Below are positions 42,761 through 56,084 of a DNA stretch of 64,000 nt, one piece after another. Under the pieces are notes generated by a model, which made no database searches, was not told the DNA's origin, and worked only from the letters and a program-made list of their open reading frames with translations. The DNA lies in the NCBI RefSeq assembly GCF_000002995.4, contig NW_025062477.1:12940696-13004695 (forward strand), given 5' to 3'. A program made the translations under genes and the position numbers. The stretch's first letter is position 1. Every line of letters starts with the position of its first letter. This DNA comes from Brugia malayi (lineage: Eukaryota; Nematoda; Chromadorea; Rhabditida; Onchocercidae).

Positions 42761-45483
42761 TTATAACTTTAAAACCCTTATTTTATCATTATCATCGTCA
42801 TCCTCATCGCTAATAACATCATTATCTAACATAATCACATGATTTAAGGCTACAGAATCGAACGTCGATTTTGATAACGGAATTGATATTGTTGCTGTTA
42901 TTATATTATCCGATGACAAAGCAGGATTAACGATATTAATCCCATCGTTATCAATATCACTCCTGTCAACGTCAACGACAGCAGTAGTATCACGATCACA
43001 ATCGTTATCACCATCATCACTCTCGATGGTAATGTAACTGCTGCTACCGATAACATTATCAGTATTATCACCACAACAATTATTAAAACAATCAAACGGA
43101 TTAACAGCTTGTCCCGTATCACAAGACAAAGAACTAGCATGACCAACATTCAAATGAGACTTGCAACAACAAATTCGTTGAACTGCCAAAAATTCCATCC
43201 CGTTATTAATAACATTTGAGTCACTGGAATCCGATCGTAAATTATTTGTCAACCATTTAGAGTTGGAAATTTTTAATCGTTCCAGTGTTTGTCTTCTTAA
43301 TGGATATCTGTTGATTTCAATTACTCCATCAGTTAATGATATAATCGTTGGGACTCGTATAATACTTCGTTTCGCATCATTTGAAATATTTAAAGGTACC
43401 GAGCAAACAGATGAAGCGGACGATATTCCAGCTGATGATGATGATGATGATAATGATGATGATAATGATAGCGAATTTGTTAATGAATACTTTGTATTTG
43501 TCATTGATGATAATGAACGTAAATAAGCCCCTGTAAAAGCTTAATATTATTAACTGAAAAGTAAATCAAATTAAGTATTCAATATTGTTGTACTTTACAT
43601 GTATGAGAAGTAAAATATGTATAGTAATCTTCAGAATAATTAAATTAATTACAAGCAAATTTCAAAAGATTGTTACTTTTCCTTTACTTCAAAATACTTT
43701 AATTTCAAACTGATAGTTCAGGAGGGAGGAAAAACAAAAAAAAAGAAAACAAAAAACAAACTGTTCAAAATTTTCTGTTCTTCAATATCAATCAAATTTA
43801 ACTGATACAATTTATCGTTTAAAATTTTCCGAAGTTTAATCGCTCGAGCAACTAATTCGATACGTTGTCGAATATTTTCAAAAATGACAATCATTCGCAT
43901 CTGATGATATGAGCCAATTAATTCAATCAATTCTTCATGGCTCATTGCTGTCACAACATGTCCATTTATTGAGATGATTACATCACCTACAATTTAAATA
44001 AACAATAATATTATATTGTTACTGTACTGCTATTTACTTATTAACAAATTCTCATTTTTTCGAAACTTGACCAAAGATTTTTTCTAATTTAATCAAAATT
44101 AAAAAATGAAAAAAAAAAATACCTGCACGAACACCTGCATCAGCAGCTGGACTATCAAGTTGTACATAATCTACATAAGTTATTTTTGATGGCACATCAT
44201 CACCTTTACGTTTTAATAAATATGTCTGTAAGAAAAACGAAAGTAAGAATTAATTTCAAAAAATTTTTATTTAAGTTTTAGGACAAAGGTTTAATAATTG
44301 TAAAGTAATCAACTTCTAATTTATTCGATCTTTACAATTTTCACTTTTTCATCTAACGTTTCTCATATTTATAGTCCTTTTTTTCTTACCTGTAACGTAA
44401 AACCAAATGGTTCTCCATTATTTCGAGTAACTATCACCGTACGTCGTCGTCGATTTGAATGTGGGTTTGTAATCACTTTCTGATCCACTGACACTGCATC
44501 TAATACTTTCTGAAATAATCCCTTCCATCAATTAATTTTATTGTCGTCCTTATCATAGTATATTAGAATTGTAGCCTATCATTGATGTAATGCATTATGT
44601 CGCAGGGCTGTAGCAAAGATACTAAAATATTAAAAGAATGTAAGAAAAAAAAATCGTTTTCTTATTACTAACTACTAAAATTCTTTTTTTGAAAAAAAAA
44701 AAAAAAAACATTTAAGAAAAAAAAAAATAAAGGAAACAAATAAATAAATAAATACTTGGACATTTTCCTCATCATCAACATAAAATTTACTCCATAATTT
44801 GGTTTTATCAAGTGATGTGAATGAATGATAGAATGGTGAACGAGTAATATTCTCGAGAAATGTTCGACTAAATGATGACGATGTTGACGATGACAATCTA
44901 TAACTTGAAAAATTGTTACCTTTATAATTTATCTATACAGAAATACATTCCGTACGCACACATACAAAGATCCGCTTATTTCAAATATTTTTGATAATAA
45001 TTTTGATTTTACACAGCAATAGTAATGACTTATGCAAATTTAAATAATTGAATTTCATGATGAATTTATCGTCTGTGTGCGCATCAATAAATACAATAAT
45101 CATTGTATATTGTAATTAAGTAAGCTGTAATTAAGTAAACAATGCTATAACAATAACAATGATAGAAAAAATATTTTGTAACTATTTAAAATCTAATTGT
45201 ATAAGAAAATAATGCACTTATTATTTGTGCATACCTCAGAACAATAAAAGTGATAATTTAGTAGTAATGATAACCAATAATAATACTTATTATTATTTAA
45301 CAATGACAATAATTATTACTGTTAATAATAACAACAATATTATTATACTATGTAATTAAGCTAATTTTAATTTACAGTAAAACTGCTATTAATGTCATTG
45401 AAGAGAGAAAAAGAAAAACGAAAACTTACGATTTGACGGATTTCAAAGTTGTAGAAGAGATGGACAATGACCAGTTAAACATA
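42761..45483 (-). CDS. PDZ plus coiled-coil scaffold, tamalin (GRASP)/CYTIP-like
   Basis: Likely cytosolic adaptor. In vertebrates the family links receptors to cytohesin Arf exchange factors through a PDZ domain and a following coiled coil. Minus-strand exons 45483-45431, 44903-44756, 44509-44390, 44225-44123, 43986-43762 and 43530-42761 join in phase to 472 residues. The start MFNWSLSISS is followed by a Ser-rich segment, then PDZ about 92-178 with the carboxylate-binding loop PFGFTL, the conserved SPAADAGVRAGDVIISINGH turn and the helix beginning SHEELIELI. A helical segment, about 180-217 (RQRIELVARAIKLRKILNDK), matches the tamalin leucine-zipper position. The last exon encodes about 256 mostly low-complexity residues rich in Ser, Asp and Asn, with a very acidic end (DEDDDDNDK) and terminal VLKL, which could act as a class II PDZ ligand. 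Exon 2 has two in-phase acceptors six bases apart (44903 or 44897). The PDZ call is secure; the subfamily rests on domain order and helix pattern. Confidence 0.88.
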
Positions 45484-47935
45484 CTAATCCTTTGACCGCT
45501 TTTAAATTTATCCACCTATTGCTGAAGTCGTAGTAGCATACTGCCAAATGTGCCATATATAGTAAATGTTGTATATTTATTATATATGTATAGATATATA
45601 TATATGATATGTCGACCGATGATAAAATATATCAACTGCTAAAGAAGCAATTCATGCTGTAAATTGAATGAAAATATTTAAATCAAAAAGGTCAACTGAA
45701 AAGACAAACAATATATTAACGATGACAATAAAGATAAGAAAAGATGATATTAATTAACAATAATTTGATAATAATGATAATAATAACGATGACAGTAATG
45801 ACAACATACAATATAAATGTGCAATTTTCATTTTATGTTTTAAGAAAAAGAAAAGAATTCCCTTAAAATAACATTTTGAAGTAAAGAAAGAAGAAATTTC
45901 TTTGGCATATATATCTTATATACATTACATTACATTACAACTTATATTATCAAGGCAATAGCTAAGACTGATATCGTTTTCATTTCATTTCTTTCTTTTT
46001 TTAATTTATATTAATTGAAAAGTACTCTTATTGAAAAGAGAAAAAGAAAATTAATCCATTGATGGAATGATAAAAGGAAAAAAAAAAAAATCATTTCTAC
46101 TTTCTCCCTTCATCAACTTATTTTTAACGAGATTTAAAAAATTCTATCTTATTCCATATTCGTCTCCTATTTGTCTATCTACTAATATCTGGTGATAAAT
46201 GAATTACTGTCGTGAGTTAAACATTGATAACGATATTACCCAATGATAAAGTATGAAATGATAAGAGTAAAATAATAGATTTTAAGTAAAAACAGTGTAA
46301 AGGTGCCATTGTAGCACATTAAAAAAAAGAGAAATCTGGCAATATTAAATACATAAACTAAGTTATAATGCCACTAAAAAAAAATGAAGTTTTATTAAAA
46401 TTCATTTTTTAAAAACTCAGAAGTTAAGGAAGAAAAAATTTTCATGTAAGAATTAAAGTGAGAATTTTATTTCCATGTCATGAATATACAACATTCATAT
46501 TCTAGCATATATGTGTGTATATTGTGCATTTGTGTTTAAATTCTTTTTCAAAAACAGTAATTTGATTAAATTTTCAGTAATCGATAAGAAAACTGACCGA
46601 CTAACCGACTAACTGATTGACTGACGTATTTACAAAGTAATTAAATTGTATTAAAATGAAACAAACGGTGTAAATGAATATTCGGTTACCAAAAGCATGA
46701 AAATTTAAATTTTGACAACTAAATGGCTGCGTATTTAAAAATTTCTTTAATGAATAACAAAAATTATTGCAACTGATTACTTCTAAAAAAAAAATGTTTG
46801 CACAAGAAAAGAAAGAAGCCGACCAGCAAAAAGAAAAAAAAAAAGAAAGATATCTCAAAATCGAAGAGAGAAATTTTTTTTTTTTAATTTCATTGGATAA
46901 ACAATTAAAAACATTTAAAATGAAAATTATGCATAAATTACAAGAGAATAAAATCAGTCTGTGAGTCTAAAATTGAACTATGTCATACATTCAGTGGTAA
47001 ATTAAAAAGATACGAAAGAAGCGTAATTTCATTTTATTGAAAAATCTGGAAAATAATCAATTAAAAAATTTCAACTGTTTCAGTTTTTTTTTTTTTAAAA
47101 AAAGTTTTCTTTTTAGAATTTCAAAAAACAACTTTCCTGGGAAGGAAAAATTCAGAATTCTTAAAATTTCGATGCATTCATAAAAAAAATTATGCTTACT
47201 TCAACATATTTCGTCAAGAAATTGAACGATGTTTCATTCTTCTATTTAGCTGAACCAAAAATTCCGGAACTATTTGAAATGCAACTAGACTAAATTAAAA
47301 CAAAATAATGTTTTATTTTAATGTATCTGGAAATGAAAGAAAGAAAACTGGATAAAAATCCTTCTGGAAATTATCGTCTGCTTTTGAACTCTATTAAAAA
47401 CGACTGAATGAATAACTAAATTTAGGTTAATAGGAAATATTCGTTTCTTGCAACCAAACGTAAATCAAATTAATTCAAATGTTACTACCTTCTGTTTGAT
47501 AGTTTTTTTTTTTTTTTAATTGGAAACTGGAATTGCAACAGTCCGGTATGATCGTATCTTAACCGAAGCTATTAGAATGAATCCTAAAAAGCTAAATAAA
47601 GCAGCAACCCATACTAGAATATATTTATGAAAAGAACCGCATTAGCATATCCGGAATAAGATCTCAACAATGTCTTGAGGAAGAGCTACGATTTGAGTTA
47701 CTATCTCAGTTACTATAGCAATGATTCGGTGATCGAAGACGCATCGCAAAGTTATTTCAACGATAAGAATAAAATATACAAAAGTTTAAGACAGGAATAA
47801 AATACAAAAGTTTAAATTAAACAACAAAAAGTTTACTTTGGATGTGCTTAATAAATATATTTTAGTTAAATAAAACGATGTTAATGAAGTATGAACAAGG
47901 AGTTTGATAACATTTCAAACAAATCGTACAGAAGG

Positions 47936-47974
<39 letters not shown>

Positions 47975-47998
47975 CACACAGACACAGACACACACATA
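47936..47998. repeat. compound (CA)n(TA)n(CA)n tract
   Basis: CA repeat to about 47958, TA repeat to about 47974, then interrupted CA. Confidence 0.95.
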
Positions 47999-48103
47999 GA
48001 CACATAATGAGCGATTGCTTAATGCATGTCCAAAACAGTTCTCCAGACGTCAATGGCTTAGTGCTAATGTTTCTGAATATTGGTGCCCTTCACTGATGTA
48101 TGG

Positions 48104-48190
48104 ATGTGTGTGTGTGTGTGTATGTATATGTGTGTGTGTATGTGTGTGTGTGTGTATGTGTGTGTGTATGTGTGTGTGTGTGTGTGTGTA

Positions 48191-48280
<90 letters not shown>
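48104..48280. repeat. (TG)n microsatellite
   Basis: About 177 bp of alternating TG with a few TA interruptions in its first half and about 40 uninterrupted units in the second. Alternating purine-pyrimidine, so able to form Z-DNA. Confidence 0.98.
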
Positions 48281-48281
<1 letters not shown>

Positions 48282-49390
48282 TTGAATGGATTTCTAAAAT
48301 TGGAAAATACAATGTGAGGCAGTGAAACATAAATTAAATGCAACAGATATTTTTTATACTAATATGAAAAACCATAAAAAATATTTATTTTTTCTGACTA
48401 TTTGCTTATTATTTAATCGTTATTTTGGTTAAAAAAAAAAAAATTGAGACAATATTTAAATTACTGTGTAATTAATTATCATCAAAAATTCTTTCAGCAA
48501 ACATTTGTGAATTAGTCTTATCTCTCCTTTTTTTTTTTTTCAATTTAATTGACATCATAATTAATCCTAAAGAGATAAATTAAGCATCTTGTTATTACCA
48601 ATAAAATAGGAAATAATCAACTAAATCATATGATTTAAAAAGCAAGAGAAACTAGAAATTATTGAAAATATATAATAAATAAAGAAGTGAGTGAATTAAT
48701 GGCGTACATTGAAATTTTTAAATGGTGTATGTTGTTGTTTATAAATATAAATGAAATAGAATGAAAAAAGAAAAAAAAAAATGATACATAACTGTGGATG
48801 GGAATTATATTTCATATGCAAAAGGATCAAAGATTGTATGTATTTTAGTATTATCAATTTGAATTAGTCTTTTTTTTTTTTTTATTATTTTACAAGTTTT
48901 CCTAAATGCACCACAAATTTTAATGACATTCGAAAGGAAGCTTTACGGAAAAAAACTAACAAAATAGTAAAGATTTTATTGTAATTTTAATTAAAATTTT
49001 AATCAAAGAAAAACCGAAATTAAAATAAAAATGCAAATCTCGGTTACAGTCAAGAAAATCTTCACTTAAAAGTGATTCAGAAGTGAATAAGTAAACATTT
49101 AGAATAGCTAATAATTTGAAATCAATAAAAAAAATGAAAAAAGGAAAGAAAGAAATATCAACAGCAAATGATTAGTGAATTTTTTTTTTTAAAAAAAAGG
49201 AAAAAAATGAACAAATATTGGTTAAAAAATATTTGAAATTTAAATGTTAAAGTTCAATTACATTACAAACCTAGTAAACAGTAAACTAGATTTAATAACT
49301 TTAGTAATTATACGACGACAAATGCTAACGTAAACTTTTCTATTTGCTGAATGTTTAATAAGTGACAAATAATAATATTAATAATTAGCA

Positions 49391-49490
49391 ATAATAGTAA
49401 TAAATAACGATAATAGTAATAAATAATGACAATAATAATAATAATAGTAATAAATAACGATAATAGTAATAAATAATGACAATAATAATA
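49391..49490. repeat. perfect 50-bp tandem duplication
   Basis: 49391-49440 is identical to 49441-49490 base for base. The unit is made of AAT/AAC/GAT-type triplet words. It lies in a longer AAT-rich stretch (49370-49560). Confidence 0.93.
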
Positions 49491-49580
49491 ATAGTAAAAT
49501 ATAATAAATAATAACAATAAAAAAATATTATTAATAATAATAATATTGTAAATAAAATAAACGTTGTAAGATAATGTATG

Positions 49581-49834
49581 TAACACGTGACCCACCGGAT
49601 AGAAAAGTGGAGGCTTTCACCGCCAAAATCTTTGAAGAACTGTGCATACGTAACCCATATAAAACCCGTACACGTACTTCTCACGCACATCCACTCTTCC
49701 TAATTGTAGCAGGTAGATGCCTTTTTGGCTGATTAGTCACGTCACATTACTTCATAACACGTGACCCTTAGTCTTTTACAACAACCTTAATTCATCTTAT
49801 TTCGCATTCCTTACTTCATATACAGTGACACGTG
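49581..49834. promoter_or_regulatory. cluster of CACGTG E-boxes
   Basis: TAACACGTGACCC occurs exactly at 49581-49593 and again at 49755-49767, and a third CACGTG is at 49829-49834. The 13-mer contains CACGTGAC, the preferred site of TFEB/HLH-30 and USF/MYC-type bHLH factors. The surrounding 270 bp is richer in GC than its flanks. It lies 4.1 kb upstream of the PDZ gene start; the target gene is not known. Confidence 0.4.
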
Positions 49835-52800
49835 TACTAAATAAATAAATAAACGTGTATGGATGGATAAGTACGTATATGGTACGTATGTATAGTAGAT
49901 TCTTCAAAGACTTTGCATTATGAAAGCCTACCTTTCCCATCCAATGAATCATTACTGTATTTCCGTTTCCAAATAAGATGCTTGAAATGAAATGAAGATT
50001 ATTGAGAAGTGAAACAATCAGTGAATGAATTAAAATAAAGTCTGCAGTTAAAATTAAATTAAATTAAATTGACATAGCTGCGAATCAAACAATCAATGCA
50101 ATTAAAATGAAATAAATTGAGATCATTGGGAAGTGAAACAAACAATGAGTATAGTAAATTATATTGAAACATTGAAAAAATCTAAGTCAAACAATTTAAT
50201 TTCTTATCATTTTATCAATGAAACAAATAAGTGTTCAATTTTTAGGAATGAAAATAAGGGAAAAAGCAGTATCGGATGAAAATGTAATGTATGAAATGAA
50301 ACGTTGATAGCTATGACATTTTAATAAATTTAATGCTTAAAACAAATAAAACACAACTGATGGAAAAATTTTTTCAAAACAATTTTCTTTCAAACATTTT
50401 TTGGGGAATATTTTTTGGTAAAAATGTAAAAATGAGATATCAAATAGAAGCATTTATTTCCTTGCAATTTTAAGGAAATAAATTTGATGAAAAAGCAAAA
50501 AAAAACACATAAAAATGAATCATTTTTAGGATATTTGGGGAAATAACAAGAATGAGAAACAAATAAAAGATTTTACTGAATTGAAATAAATCTAAAAAGA
50601 AAAGGCTAACAGTACTTTAATGGAATTCAAATAAATCAGAAATTTTTCAAAATAATGAATTTACATCATGTCGAAAATAGAAAGAATTTGACAAAACAAA
50701 AAAGAAAACAAAAACAAACAGCTTTTTAGTTTTTTATTTATTTTTACATCATTGATAATCATTCCTTACCACTAATTATTAAAATAGAAAAATTCAAAAA
50801 AGGAATCATTAAAAGACAATTATTAAAATAAAATGTGTTAACACTTTTCAACAAAGTTGTAAATCACTAATTAACAATTAATCATTCCATCCTTTGTTCC
50901 TTTCGGTAAATTAACGCTTAATTTTATTAACAAATATGCTCGAAATCCCACACACACAAAAAAAAAAAAAAAAAAAGAAAAGAAAGCGTAAAACGAAAAG
51001 TATTAGACATTAGCGCCCAGTCAAGAATCAAATTTATTTGATGGAACGTTGTAAAACTCAAAAACTGCAACTTGAAAATGAAATAACAAATTACAATTGC
51101 AATAAGATGTGAAAACTAGCAGTTGAATTCTTTCCGCCTGAGGTAAAATGAAAAATGTGATGGACCGATATTTAGCAATAAAACATGTAATATCACGATT
51201 CTTTGTTAGTCTAAACCAACTCAGAATATAATAATGATTGATCAATAAAAATAAAAATATTTGTAATAATAATAATAATAACAAAATAATGGTGATAATT
51301 AATAATAGTAATAATAATAATTAATAATAGCAATAGTAATAATAGTAAAACGATATCATTACAAATGAAATCAAACATACAAATACGACATTTGTTGGCT
51401 ACTGAAAAGCCATAAAGAAATGTTTGGAATAAAAAAAAAAAAAATTAATTAGAATAAATAAATAGTTCATTGAATGGTGAGGAAAAAGTGAAAAGATGTA
51501 ATTCATTATGAATTCTAAGTTTTTACAAATGAGATAAAAACAGATTGGTGAGCCATGGTTGAAGAATAGTGCTTAGATTGCATTCTTAATAGTCTCCTAT
51601 TAATTTCCTTATAATTTTCATTTATTCTTTTGTCCTTTGTTCCTTAAAATCAATTTTTTTTTTTTTTTTTTGTGTCTAAAAATATTTCACTGATGTTAAC
51701 ATTTCAAGTGAAGAAAGCAAAAAATGTTACACTTTGTACAAAATATGGAAAACAAATTCTTCATGCGCTGAAATAAATAATGAACAAATAAACAAATAAA
51801 GTAAAATTGATTTCACACCGTTTCATAATATCTATTTGTTGTAGAGATTTTTAGTAATGATCAGTGAAATAATCATTAAATAATTAAGTAATTATCACTT
51901 CTGTTTCTTTGAGATAATAAGGAATATTATTGTAAAGATAGTAACACTAATAATAATTGGTATCATTGACTACAATAATTCAAAACGTTTATAGCGATAA
52001 ATGATATTTAAAATAATATCTAATCGTTAAAAAAAAAAAAAAGAAATTAACGTATGCAAAATTATAAAATTAACGCATAATTAATTAGAATTACTGTACT
52101 ACGAGAACTTAGTTAACAACAATAACATTACTGCGTAATTATAATAATTTTGATGAAAAGGATGATAACTGATAGGGATAAAAGAATGGTGCAAAAAAAA
52201 ATAAAAAATAAAAAAAAAATGGTTGACTGCTGTGTAAATTTAGACGTCAACTTAATTTATTATTGAATTGAATTAAAGAATTTAAATTAAAAATTAAACA
52301 AACAAATAAATCGTTCATTCTTCCCTTTCCATAATATTACAAAATAAACGAATGGAACTAATTAACAAATAACCCATCTCACTACATTACAATCATTTAT
52401 TTCCTTTCTTTTTTCTTTTTATTTTTGTCCTTATGTCACAGCACGTCATCAATATTATATTATTTACATGTTTTAAGTAACTATAGCAACCAGTAATAAA
52501 TAAAAATCTATAACATATAATCAAAGAAAATGAAAAGGAAAAATGAAGGAAGGAAAATGTAACTGAATGATAGTGTAATTTGGGACACAGAAAGGAGAGA
52601 GGAAGATGATAATTTAAAAAAAAAAAACCTTTTTCCTTAAATTTATGATTAAATATGGAGATTTCGTTTCATTAAATAATGAAAAAGATTGTGAAGAGAA
52701 GAGGAGGAAAAATTAGCACGAATTCCTAATGACATGGAAGGATAGCTGCAGTAGAAGAGAGGAGAAGACAATAATGTTTTAGGATGTCAACAAATCGGTT

Positions 52801-54604
52801 GACAATTGACATTTGATTAATGAAGAGACGGTTTAATTGTTTCATGATGGGAATGTTTGATCACCATATTTTATGCATCTCAATAAAATTGTTTAAAAGA
52901 TAGAGCAGATAAGTTGTGGATATATAAAATTGTATCATTATCATTACTTATCGTTATGGAGAGATGATGTGACGGTAATAATGTGATTGAATTCTTGCAA
53001 TTTCTTAAATGATAAATTCTCCAAAAAAAAAAAAAAAAAAAAAAAAGAAGAAAGAAATAAGTAAAAGAAAATTGATGAAATAATGGATCAATGAATAATT
53101 TTTCTTCCCTCCTTTTAATTAACTAATTAATTTAAAAGATGCGCAATTAGATTCATAAATTTTAGACAGCAAAATAAATTAAAATAAACGGAAAGAACTG
53201 AATGGCACAACATGAATTGGAAATTAATTTCAAATTAAATTACATATTAGTGGATGAAAAATTAATTAATTAATCAGAAAGTTGCTGACTAGTTAATACT
53301 TCAATAATTTTCGTTAAAAACATTTTTGCCATCATTTATATTTTGAAAGTATAATTTTTTTTCTGTCTCAATGAGAAAATTTTTTATTAATTATTTCAAA
53401 TTGCTGAATATTATAAGTTGGTAATCATTATGGATTGTCTAATTTTTTCTTCAATTTTAATTCGTTTTTTTTTTTTTTTTTTTCAATCTCAAAAACAAAT
53501 GTGAAATAGATTAAAACGGAGAAGAAAATTGAAAAGGTGAAAAAAATCTGAAATGCTTCTTCTACAGCAATGCTACCATTTTATCGGGATCGTTATCAGT
53601 ATCATAATGTTTGATGATAAGAGGTGTGGGAAGACGTAAGACAAGAAGAAAAGGTTGAGGAAAGGATAAAAGTCGAAAAAATCAGAATTTGATAATAAAA
53701 TAATTAACATGAGATGATAAATAAAACAAAAAAAGTTTGAAATTCAATGGTTGTAAGTATGTATAAATGAATCACTGAGTGAAAACAAGTAAGAAAAAAA
53801 ATGATGCCAATAGGATTATGTGTATAAATTAATTTAACTATTTTTCTTTCCCATCAAAATTGGAACAAATTGTTTAGCAAATTTATCAATCAACGAATGA
53901 AAAAAAGATGGAACCCATTAAAAATTTATACCAATTTTTCGTCCTTTTTTTCTTTTATTTTTGTTTAGATTAGAAAACCTTTTTTCGGAATTAAAGAAAA
54001 AAGTTTCTTATAACAAAAAAAAAAAAAAAATTTCCATCAAATAGCGTACACATATAAAATACTGTTTAAAAAAAAAGTGAAATAGCAATTATTTGATGGG
54101 TTATCACTTTCAGAATAGATTTACTTGTCTTCGTCACTCATTAAATTAGCATCATTACTCCCAAAAAAGAAAAAAAAAAAATGAAATTAAACTAAACATC
54201 TAAAAAAAGATTAAAGTCAGTTCAAATTTTTAAATGATTTAGATTAAATTATTTTCTTTTCTTTTTGAATTAAACATTTGCTTACATTTAATTCATTTCA
54301 CTGCTCGAAATTTAATATTTATAAATAATCGAAAAGGACAAAAATTACTGAATTCTGCTTTATCAGTCAAATGCCCAATGATTTTATCTTATCACAACAT
54401 GCAATAAGGATGATTACAATGAATTAAGGTGATGATAATTTAGACTGCAACAAAGTAAACAAATGATAAGTTAAATTATAACGAAGAAAATAATTCAACG
54501 ATTGAAACAGCAATACCAAAACAAAAAGTACATTCATTGAAGAATGACGCTGCTGAACAAATAGCGCCCGAACAACAGCGGCGTTGTGGTGATGAGAATT
54601 AGCG

Positions 54605-54732
54605 AAGTGTGTCTTTGTGTGTAGAATTGTGTATTCATATGTATGTGTGTGTCTGTGTGTGTATGTATGTGTGTATGTATGTGTGTATGTGTGTATGTGT
54701 GTATGTATGTGTGTATGTGTGTATGTGTGTAT
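54605..54732. repeat. (GTGTAT)-type microsatellite
   Basis: Alternating GT broken regularly by GTAT, giving GTGTGTAT-like units over about 125 bp. Confidence 0.95.
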
Positions 54733-55410
54733 ACAAATGGATGAAACGCCAAATAAAAAATTTGGCAATTTATACTTATTATTTATGCATCTGTTTTTAT
54801 TTACACTTTTTTATTTGCATTTTTTATTTTTTTGTTATATCCTTTCAAACATAATTAATTTTAATTTCATTGAAAATCAAAGTTTTAGGAATATTTGGAA
54901 TATCTTTTCAAATCTTGATCAAAGATTAATTAATAGTGAATTGAAATTAAAATAAATGATTGTTTATATAAGGATCTGAATAACATTGTAAGAAATGAAG
55001 TAAACTAAATGAAACAAGAAATTGAAATTAAAATAGTTAATTTTTTTTTCTTATCAAAGTCTTTTAAATTTTCAGTAATTTAGAGAAGAATGTTTCTGTT
55101 ATTCATACCACAATTTAATAAAATGCAAACATGAAATGTACTAATTGATAATGATAAAATATTTGAATGACAATATGATATAAATGATATTCCAAGTATA
55201 ACTAGTTAATTATCTTATCAAATATCAGTAATATATTGAAAATACTTAAGCATACCATACTTTCTTCCCTTAATTCTTTTGTTTCCTCAAATGCATACTT
55301 AAACTATCGTTAATCAGACTGTATCATAAGATATTAACCTCGAAATGATCAAAAATCAAATTTCATAAGTAAATAAATGTATGCAAGAACAATGCAATAA
55401 ACGAACGGAC

Positions 55411-55626
<216 letters not shown>

Positions 55627-56030
55627 TGTATTCCCATCTTAACGTGAACATACACGCATGTATTTACATCCGTAAAACGCTTTCTTTCATACACAGAAGC
55701 TCTCATTCACTGATGTAAAAACTGGGAAACTGTTTGGTACGTACGTGTATGTGCAGTATGTATGTGTCTTTATAAATACTAGCTCAGCTCTGATAAAAGA
55801 TGCTACTGATAATGAGCATTTTGATAATGATTGCAACTGATAACGATTGGATAATAGTTGATAATATCGATAAATTTTTTTGTCATTGATAAAAATGACA
55901 ATTTGACCATGTCCAAAATAGTATATCACCGATATTATACTTCGACAAGCTAACTTATTCAATATATAAAAATTTATGAATATTGTAAAACAAAGAGAAA
56001 CATTTTGTCTGTGAGAAAAATGTATGTGTA

Positions 56031-56084
56031 ATGCAGCGTAATGAGGGTTAGCATGCAGAGTAATGCAAGGTGACATGCAGCGTA
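56031..56084. repeat. three-copy 22-bp periodic repeat
   Basis: ATGCAGCGTA at 56031-56040, ATGCAGAGTA at 56053-56062 and ATGCAGCGTA at 56075-56084, with a period of exactly 22 bp and diverged spacers. Confidence 0.65.

Larger units (their letters stand above)
45484..49560. other. gene-free AT-rich region with GT/CA repeats
   Basis: Upstream of the minus-strand PDZ gene. No supportable exon. It contains AT-rich short repeats, a CA/TA tract at 47936-47998 and a long GT tract at 48104-48280. The open frames in the repeats are Cys-Val or Thr-His dipeptide artefacts. Confidence 0.6.

Noticed and set aside
42901..43526. Overlapping open frames on both strands in the PDZ gene last exon
   Set aside because: They mirror the D/N/S-rich triplet composition of the true minus-strand exon.
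48015..48343. Open frames of 60-100 codons rich in Cys-Val or Thr-His
   Set aside because: They are translations of the GT/CA microsatellite and occur in all frames and on both strands.
49308..49690. Leu/Ile/Tyr-rich frames resembling membrane proteins
   Set aside because: Translation of the AAT-type tandem repeat; hydrophobicity is a codon artefact.
54424..54955. Frames over the GTAT repeat at 54.6 kb
   Set aside because: Low-complexity repeat translation extended by chance into flanks.
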